Source: a virus
Direction: 5' to 3' (one strand)
Length of the DNA stretch: 64,000 nt
IMG/VR virus record: IMGVR_UViG_3300024180_000005
Coordinates: 1-64,000 of that record
Shown here: in pieces, positions 59,074-64,000 of the stretch
How positions within the stretch are numbered: the stretch's first letter is position 1
Layout: each line of letters starts with the position of its first letter
The notes under the pieces: generated by a model
What the model was told of the DNA's origin: nothing
The model's database searches: none
The model's input: only the letters and a program-made list of their open reading frames with translations
Position numbers and translations under genes: made by a program

Positions 59074-59706
59074 TTATAACTTTAATATTTTGTTTTGTTC
59101 CTTACCCAATATTTCGAATCTCTTCCAGTATCCAGAGCTTATAGACTCTTTGTCTAGTCCTGTATAATATACGGTACCACCAATATCTACTTTAATTATC
59201 TTTGGCACATCAAAGTTTTTGACGTTTTTGTATTTTTCACAAAGTTTTAAATCCGATAATTGTTCGATATAATTGAAAACATGACGATCAAATGAAGATT
59301 TCATTCTTTCCAATCTTCTAAGTTCTTCACCAAGCTCGAATTTTCTTTTGTTATTTAAGATAAAGTCTATCTTTTCTTCTCTACACTTTACAATATCCTT
59401 TGAAAAAGTAACTCTATCTGTTGAGTAGGACCATCCAAAATTGTCGTCTTTTCTTATAGAGTATTTACAAGTGATTCCATCTCTATCAAAGAAGACATGA
59501 ATTTCACCGCTTTCCATTGGTTCAACTTCATTTATTATCTTATTCATAAATTCAGAAAATTCTTGTCTTCTTTTAAGTGATCTTTCTTCAACACGAAGAT
59601 ATAGGTCATGTATATCTTTTAAAGTCCATTCTTTTGGATCTCTGTTGAATTTTAATTTAAACTCATATTCTTTCAAGAAATTTACTCCAAGATTTTTATT
59701 ATACAT
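59074..59706 (-). CDS. Hypothetical protein
   Basis: A 210-residue protein (MYNKNLGVNFLKEYEFKLKF) with a helical first half, a beta hairpin VFFDRDGITCKYSIRKD, a long helix of basic and acidic residues (GEELRRLERMKSSFDRH) and a C-terminal strand region. No motif recognised. Member of a minus-strand unit 59074-60206. Confidence 0.55.
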   Translation of the reverse strand: MYNKNLGVNFLKEYEFKLKFNRDPKEWTLKDIHDLYLRVEERSLKRRQEFSEFMNKIINEVEPMESGEIHVFFDRDGITCKYSIRKDDNFGWSYSTDRVTFSKDIVKCREEKIDFILNNKRKFELGEELRRLERMKSSFDRHVFNYIEQLSDLKLCEKYKNVKNFDVPKIIKVDIGGTVYYTGLDKESISSGYWKRFEILGKEQNKILKL

Positions 59707-59709
59707 ATT

Positions 59710-59952
59710 TTATTTTTTTAAAGTCTCATCAATTCTTATATCTCTTTCAATCACTTCTTTATTTTGTTTGTACCAAATTCTAAAGTCACATCCATAATAT
59801 ATGAGCTCTTTTATAGTTCTACCATCTTCTTCGTATTCAGCACTACATGTTTGACCAATCATGAATCTATTAAAACTTTCTTTCCAGATATCCGGAATTT
59901 CAGATTCTCTAATATCTCTACATTCTTCGTATATTTCTTTTAAATTTTTCAT
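59710..59952 (-). CDS. Hypothetical protein
   Basis: An 80-residue protein (MKNLKEIYEECRDIRESEIP). The first residues resemble the tag front (MKNLKEIYE) but lack the aromatic-Glu step and the gene is on the minus strand in an early-type unit, so it is not counted as tagged. No family recognised. Confidence 0.5.
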   Translation of the reverse strand: MKNLKEIYEECRDIRESEIPDIWKESFNRFMIGQTCSAEYEEDGRTIKELIYYGCDFRIWYKQNKEVIERDIRIDETLKK

Positions 59953-60206
59953 ATCGTTTCTTCTTCAGATTTTAAATTTTGTGCAACAGATAATGTCCCG
60001 GATAAAACCTGTACCATGTCTTTGTTGTATCTATTATCTTTTATAGAGATTTCAATGTCCTCTATAATCTTTTCGATTGTTTGTCCTTTTTCTTTAAGCA
60101 TCTCTTTTTGTCCACTACAAGGAACCATACAGAATTTTGTTCTTGGCATACCATTCTCTATTTCGTAGAGGCATTGACATTTTGGTTTATTAAGAGTTTT
60201 GTCCAT
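59949..60206 (-). CDS. Hypothetical protein with Cys motif
   Basis: An 85-residue protein: MDKTLNKPKCQCLYEIENGM with CQC and a second pair region FCMVPCSGQ, possibly a small metal site, then a charged helix. Overlaps the next gene by 4 nt. A host-type box lies 17 nt upstream. Confidence 0.5.
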   Translation of the reverse strand: MDKTLNKPKCQCLYEIENGMPRTKFCMVPCSGQKEMLKEKGQTIEKIIEDIEISIKDNRYNKDMVQVLSGTLSVAQNLKSEEETI

Positions 60207-60223
60207 TTTATTTTTTTAGAGTA

Positions 60224-60231
60224 CAAATATA
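60224..60231 (-). promoter_or_regulatory. Host-type -7 promoter element
   Basis: TATATTTG on the minus strand, 17 nt before the ATG at 60206. Confidence 0.5.
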
Positions 60232-60247
60232 CGAATATATAACAAAC

Positions 60248-60273
60248 AATAAAAGAGCTTCGGCTCTTTTATT
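60248..60273 (-). terminator. Terminator with UUCG loop
   Basis: 11-bp stem AATAAAAGAGC/GCTCTTTTATT closed by the stable TTCG loop, after the peptidase gene. Confidence 0.85.
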
Positions 60274-60282
60274 TAGAATATT

Positions 60283-61485
60283 TTAGTGCCAAATATCATC
60301 ACTATAATCGTAACTATCAAAATCATTTTTCAAACCCATATAGTCACCTAAATCATCACCTTCTGAATAATCTAACTCTGGTAAGAATTCTAACAAATCA
60401 TTTCTATCACATTCTGTTTTGTGTTCACCTGTTTCATAGTATGCAGTAAGACTTAGTCCATCCCAATCAATACTTTTAAACACAATATCTAATGATAAAA
60501 GTAAGTCTTCGATAAGAACTTTTTCGTGTTCGATTCTTTCTTCACATAAATCTACTTTTACTACTTTTTTAGAATATTTTTTAATCTCTATACTAGAGAC
60601 ATATCCATATTTATTATCATAGAACCAAACTTGTTCAGTTTTTTCTTTTGCTTTACCCCAACTAGGTTTAGTTTTAGTGTAAGAGAAATCATCCTCATCA
60701 TCATAATATCTTGAATAAGATCCATAAGACGAGCTATAATAAGATTTATATTCAGTTGTACCTGGTTCACGCTCTACTGGTAATGCATTCCAATCTACTT
60801 TTAGACAAGCTTCTGCAAGCTTTTCTAAGTGTTTTATATCCTGTCTTTCAGAGAATGTATGTTCGCTATAATAACCAACAGAGATGTTTGTACATTCTGC
60901 ATAGATATCAACAAATTGAACAGAGTCTGTTAAGACACCAGTATCATCATTTTCATATTTGAAGGTTGGTTCTACATCATTTAATGCTTTTGATAATGCA
61001 GTACCGAAAGTATCTGAACAACATCTTGCACTACTTTGAAAAGTAATGATTGAATTAGTTCCTCTACGGTCAAATGAAATAACTTTATTTATACCTTCAA
61101 TCTTTTTAATTTTTTGTGCTTCCGCAACTTTTCTAGAACCAATACAACCAACTTCTTCACCTAAGAAGAAGTAGTAAAGTCCAGGTATGTTATTCTCAAT
61201 CATATTTAACATCACAGTAACACCTGCTTTATCATCTGCACCTAAAATAGATTTACCATCTGTTTTGATTATATCACCTTCAAATACGTGAGTTATATCA
61301 GTAAGTGCAGAAGTTGCGGTATCTAAGTGTGCAGTGAACATAACATCAGATTTACCAATTTTGATGAATAAATTTCCAAATTCATCAGTTTTTAAACCAT
61401 CCACTAAAAGTGTAAATAATTCAGTTTCTGTTCCGTGTGGATATGTTCTTGTTGTTAGCTCTAAAAATTTATCTCTAATATTCAT
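60283..61485 (-). CDS. M20/M28-type zinc peptidase
   Basis: A 400-residue protein from MNIRDKFLELTTRTYPHGTE (a GTG at 61533 is rejected). Seen: VMFTAHLDTATSALTDI (first metal His-x-Asp), SILGADDKAGVTVML (bridging Asp), YYFFLGEEVGCIGSRK (catalytic EE), VISFDRRGTNSII (metal Asp) and SVGYYSEHTFSE (late His). Known: M20/M28 co-catalytic metallopeptidases trim peptides. The C-terminal 150 residues are phage-specific, with a YSSSYGSYSRYYDDED linker. Inferred: peptide breakdown or amino-acid recycling. Host-type box 20 nt upstream. Confidence 0.82.
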   Translation of the reverse strand: MNIRDKFLELTTRTYPHGTETELFTLLVDGLKTDEFGNLFIKIGKSDVMFTAHLDTATSALTDITHVFEGDIIKTDGKSILGADDKAGVTVMLNMIENNIPGLYYFFLGEEVGCIGSRKVAEAQKIKKIEGINKVISFDRRGTNSIITFQSSARCCSDTFGTALSKALNDVEPTFKYENDDTGVLTDSVQFVDIYAECTNISVGYYSEHTFSERQDIKHLEKLAEACLKVDWNALPVEREPGTTEYKSYYSSSYGSYSRYYDDEDDFSYTKTKPSWGKAKEKTEQVWFYDNKYGYVSSIEIKKYSKKVVKVDLCEERIEHEKVLIEDLLLSLDIVFKSIDWDGLSLTAYYETGEHKTECDRNDLLEFLPELDYSEGDDLGDYMGLKNDFDSYDYSDDIWH

Positions 61486-61505
61486 AATATATCTTGTTTG
61501 TTTTA

Positions 61506-61513
61506 CAAATATA
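61506..61513 (-). promoter_or_regulatory. Host-type -7 promoter element
   Basis: TATATTTG on the minus strand, 20 nt before the ATG at 61485, back to back with the plus-strand element at 61567. Confidence 0.55.
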
Positions 61514-61566
61514 AGGATAAAATAGTTATTCACAAAATTTAGAAAGATTTTAAATAGATTTTATTT

Positions 61567-61577
61567 TTTAATATATA
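61567..61577 (+). promoter_or_regulatory. Phage-type promoter element TTTAATATATA
   Basis: Preceded by extra T residues and followed by ACTT and the ATG at 61582. Confidence 0.6.
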
Positions 61578-61581
61578 ACTT

Positions 61582-63825
61582 ATGAAAAAAAACTCTGATC
61601 TTTTAAATGGTACTATACAAATTTTTGATAAATTTGATATCACTGCAAGTAATGGTGATACTACAGAAACACCTACTTTCACAACAATTGGAAGTGAATA
61701 CATATTAAGTTTTACAAGTTTAGAAAAAGTTTTAAATTTTAAAACTTTTCGGTATGATACATTAGGAATGACTAGTAATAGATACTTAGAAAATTCTTAT
61801 AGAATTTCGAGGGATGGTAATAGTTGGACAGAATGGATGCCATTAAATAGAAATATTGACAACTTTCCTTTGATAGACCCTAATGATTTACTCTTCTTAG
61901 ATGTTAAATGGGTTAGATCAGGAAGTTCTGAGATTGGAACAATAAGAATTTTAGAATATTTTTTAGAAGGAGAACTTGATAGAAATGTAGTTGATGATGG
62001 TAGTGTAATTCAATTAAAACCAGGTAAAGAAGTAATAATGAAGGCACCTTATATATATAAGGTTTTTTCGGTAAGTGATATAGAAGTTATTTCTGGATAT
62101 GATTTAAGTAATGTGGTAATAAAATTTAGATATTCACAAGATAGTGAAAGAACATGGTCTAATTGGGAATTATTTACAAAAGAAAATATAATAACTACTA
62201 GGATAAATCCGATTAGATTTTTTCAGATAGAATATAGTATAGTAAATAATGGTACAACAAATGTTTCTATACAAGATGTTAATATAATTGGAGATATTCA
62301 AAATGTTAGTAATGATTATTTTAAAACAAATCTTATGGGTATAAGAGAGTGTTGTAAATCAAACTTAACAGGATATACTGATGAAAATGGAAATTGGGTA
62401 GAAGGAACTGGGGCTAATATAGGCTCACTTGGTAATTCATTATCTGGTGATTCTTGCACTACTGATAGTTCTTTACCAGTAATGTCTAGTGATGAAAAGG
62501 CAAACCTTTATAATCCATATCAACAAAATACTGCAATGGATCTTTTGAATAAGTTAAGTACTGATGCACAACAAGTTTTTGGACACGAAACTATATACTT
62601 TTGTACAGATCCTGATAAAAAAGGACAGGATCACACTATGCATGAGTATCAATTATTTAATGTTGTTTGTGAAGGTAATATAAAAGTATCTGTTGATGGT
62701 AATAATTTCCCGGATAGTCAAATAGTTATGAATCAATTTGATTTAAATTTATTTGAACAAATGGAAGTTCATATAACTAAAAAGGCATTTAAAGAAATAT
62801 TTGGACCTCAAAGAAGACCTTCAAAAGAAGACTTCTTATATTTCTGTAACCTTAATAGAATGTATCAAGTTGATCATGCACAACAATTTAGAAACTTTAA
62901 TAATTCTGCGGTTTATTATAAATTACATTTGAAAAAATACAGTCAAAAGGCAAATGTACAGGCTGGTACTCCGGATATTGCAGATACTTTAAAACAACTT
63001 ACTAATAATAGTACACTTGATTCTCTTATGGGTATCGAAAAAACTCAAGATAAAGCAGCAGTTGCAAATAAGGATCAATTAAAAACATTAAGTAAGGACC
63101 CAATAAGACTTGATTATAAGGTACAAATTGATAAAGAATTGATTGAAAACTCTAGTACAATAATATCAAAATCAAATTATGACATGGCATCAGTTGATTA
63201 TAGAACTACTGGTGTTAGTTATAAAAATTTAGATGCACAATTAAGAGTTTCCGATAATATAGGATATTATGTTTGGTTTAACATACATAATTATATACAA
63301 GGTGAGTTATATAACTTATTTAACTACTATGATGATGCTAATTCATTGGGTTGGAGAGCTGATATAATAGATGATGATATAGTATTTATGGCAAATGATA
63401 CTGAATATAAATTTCATTTAAAAGGAAATCCAACTAATGATGTTATTGCATTAGATGAAGATGTTTGGTATTGTTATGTGCTTAATGTTGACCAACGAAG
63501 TAGAGAATTATCACAGTGGATTTATAAAAGAGATATTTATGATGAATCTGCAGGTGGTTCTGCAATAAGTACCATTTTACAAAATGTTTATAAAGATACA
63601 CAAACTATTACACCTTTTGAATATCTTATTGAGGGTAATTATTGTAGTATATTAGGATCTGATATGAAAATAACAAATATTAGATTATTCTTAGATATTA
63701 TACCAGAAAGTTATCATAATAAAATATTGAATCAATATATAATAGGTGATGATTCTAAACATATGGTTTTCGCAGATAATGCGACCACTAGAATTTATCT
63801 ACCGAATTTTCCATATAACGAATAA
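61582..63825 (+). CDS. Large virion structural protein
   Basis: A 747-residue, beta-rich protein (MKKNSDLLNGTIQIFDKFDI). Early repeats of NSWTEWMPLN and RTWSNWELFT look like two related Ig- or discoidin-like modules (about 60-220). A Cys-containing loop (CCKSNLTGYTDENGNW), a DPDKKGQDHTMHEYQLFNV segment and a C-terminal lectin-like domain (about 540-745; GYYVWFNIHNYIQGELYNLF) follow. No named family; baseplate or tail-fiber-associated role inferred from size and composition. Confidence 0.65.
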   Translation: MKKNSDLLNGTIQIFDKFDITASNGDTTETPTFTTIGSEYILSFTSLEKVLNFKTFRYDTLGMTSNRYLENSYRISRDGNSWTEWMPLNRNIDNFPLIDPNDLLFLDVKWVRSGSSEIGTIRILEYFLEGELDRNVVDDGSVIQLKPGKEVIMKAPYIYKVFSVSDIEVISGYDLSNVVIKFRYSQDSERTWSNWELFTKENIITTRINPIRFFQIEYSIVNNGTTNVSIQDVNIIGDIQNVSNDYFKTNLMGIRECCKSNLTGYTDENGNWVEGTGANIGSLGNSLSGDSCTTDSSLPVMSSDEKANLYNPYQQNTAMDLLNKLSTDAQQVFGHETIYFCTDPDKKGQDHTMHEYQLFNVVCEGNIKVSVDGNNFPDSQIVMNQFDLNLFEQMEVHITKKAFKEIFGPQRRPSKEDFLYFCNLNRMYQVDHAQQFRNFNNSAVYYKLHLKKYSQKANVQAGTPDIADTLKQLTNNSTLDSLMGIEKTQDKAAVANKDQLKTLSKDPIRLDYKVQIDKELIENSSTIISKSNYDMASVDYRTTGVSYKNLDAQLRVSDNIGYYVWFNIHNYIQGELYNLFNYYDDANSLGWRADIIDDDIVFMANDTEYKFHLKGNPTNDVIALDEDVWYCYVLNVDQRSRELSQWIYKRDIYDESAGGSAISTILQNVYKDTQTITPFEYLIEGNYCSILGSDMKITNIRLFLDIIPESYHNKILNQYIIGDDSKHMVFADNATTRIYLPNFPYNE

Positions 63826-63856
63826 AAAAAAGAGATATTTTAATTATCTCTTTTTT
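63826..63856. terminator. Bidirectional terminator
   Basis: Stem AAAAAGAGATA/TATCTCTTTTT between convergent genes; it overlaps the end of the minus-strand gene. Confidence 0.75.
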
Positions 63857-64000
63857 GAGTTCTAATTCTCCAAGCTTCTAAGTCTCTTTCCATGAATTTT
63901 CTAATTCTTTTGGAAATATTTATTGAATTTTCATCACAGAATTTTCTATATTCTTCTAGAAGTTTATCCGGTAATCTTAGTGAGAACATTTTATCTTTTG
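63840..64000 (-). CDS. Ribbon-helix-helix protein, partial
   Basis: The gene enters from the right edge and stops at 63840; about 52 codons are visible. MFSLRLPDKLLEEYRKFCDE and NSINISKRIRKFMERDLEAW form the strand-helix-helix of a CopG/Arc-type DNA-binding domain. Possible small regulator; the upstream part lies outside the window. Confidence 0.65.
   Translation of the reverse strand, partial: KDKMFSLRLPDKLLEEYRKFCDENSINISKRIRKFMERDLEAWRIRTQKRDN

Noticed and set aside
59710-59952. MKNLKEIYEE start as a further tagged protein
   Set aside because: It lies in an early-type minus-strand unit and lacks the aromatic-Glu pattern and cleavage-like site.
1-64000. CRISPR arrays, insertion sequences, rRNA genes
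   Set aside because: No spaced direct repeats, transposase motifs or rRNA sequence were seen; the only repeats are short coding ones.

Overview
The window looks like a 64 kb piece of a large tailed bacteriophage with T4-type features that infects a member of the Bacteroidota, probably a flavobacterium. The T4-like genes are a gene-32-type single-stranded DNA-binding protein, a T4 Rnl1-type RNA ligase, ribonucleotide reductase beta, virion proteins and several homing endonucleases. The host assignment rests on very AT-rich DNA, start codons without Shine-Dalgarno sequences, 13 copies of the Bacteroidota -7 promoter element TAnnTTTG, a Bacteroidota-like ClpC, and adhesins built from LamG, Fn3-like and DUF1566-type domains. 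No ribosomal RNA, insertion sequence or CRISPR array was seen.

Layout. 0-9 kb: UV-damage endonuclease, small genes, two tagged genes (see below), a nucleotide-metabolism group (broken 5'-nucleotidase, LOG-family protein, Nudix hydrolase) and DnaK. 9-17.6 kb: membrane protein, RNA ligase, tagged zincin-like protein, cytidylyltransferase, then GrpE and DnaJ in one plus-strand group. 17.6-23.4 kb: two large tail adhesins. 23.6-26.5 kb: virion protein, tagged exonuclease, small genes and a candidate structured RNA. 26.5-32.7 kb: homing endonuclease, NrdB, cytosine methyltransferase and a run of five tagged genes including a P-loop NTPase. 33-40.7 kb: single-stranded DNA-binding protein, second homing endonuclease, one divergent tRNA and virion proteins. 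40.8-47.1 kb: an acetyltransferase, a methyltransferase-like protein and a compact series of glycosyltransferases. 47.2-64 kb: ClpC-like unfoldase, CYTH and MgtC proteins, tagged rhodanese, polynucleotide-kinase-like protein, LamG fiber protein, a large tagged protein, small minus-strand genes, a peptidase and a large virion protein.

Three signals tie the window together. (1) At least a dozen otherwise unrelated plus-strand proteins begin with a short related peptide, roughly M-K-x-[IL]-K-x-[FY]-[NE]-E followed by an [IL]-x-E. This resembles the capsid-targeting sequence of T4 internal proteins (MKTYQEFIAE). The cargo includes a DEDD exonuclease, a HEIEH zincin-like protein, a P-loop NTPase and a rhodanese, which suggests a set of packaged and ejected enzymes. 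(2) Fourteen start codons on both strands sit exactly 4 nt after a TAATATATA core, and three more after one-mismatch versions. If the core is a promoter -10 box, these messages are leaderless. The same element with no start codon precedes a GC-richer stretch that ends in a terminator, a candidate small RNA. (3) TAnnTTTG host-type elements appear only ahead of minus-strand genes, suggesting an early (host polymerase) versus later (phage-modified) split.

The window also carries an unusually complete proteostasis set (DnaK, DnaJ, GrpE, ClpC-like). Several reading frames are interrupted: two in-frame stops, three frameshifts, one gene without a normal start codon and one endonuclease remnant. These could be real decay, phase variation or sequencing error. 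All function calls come from reading motifs; no database search was run.
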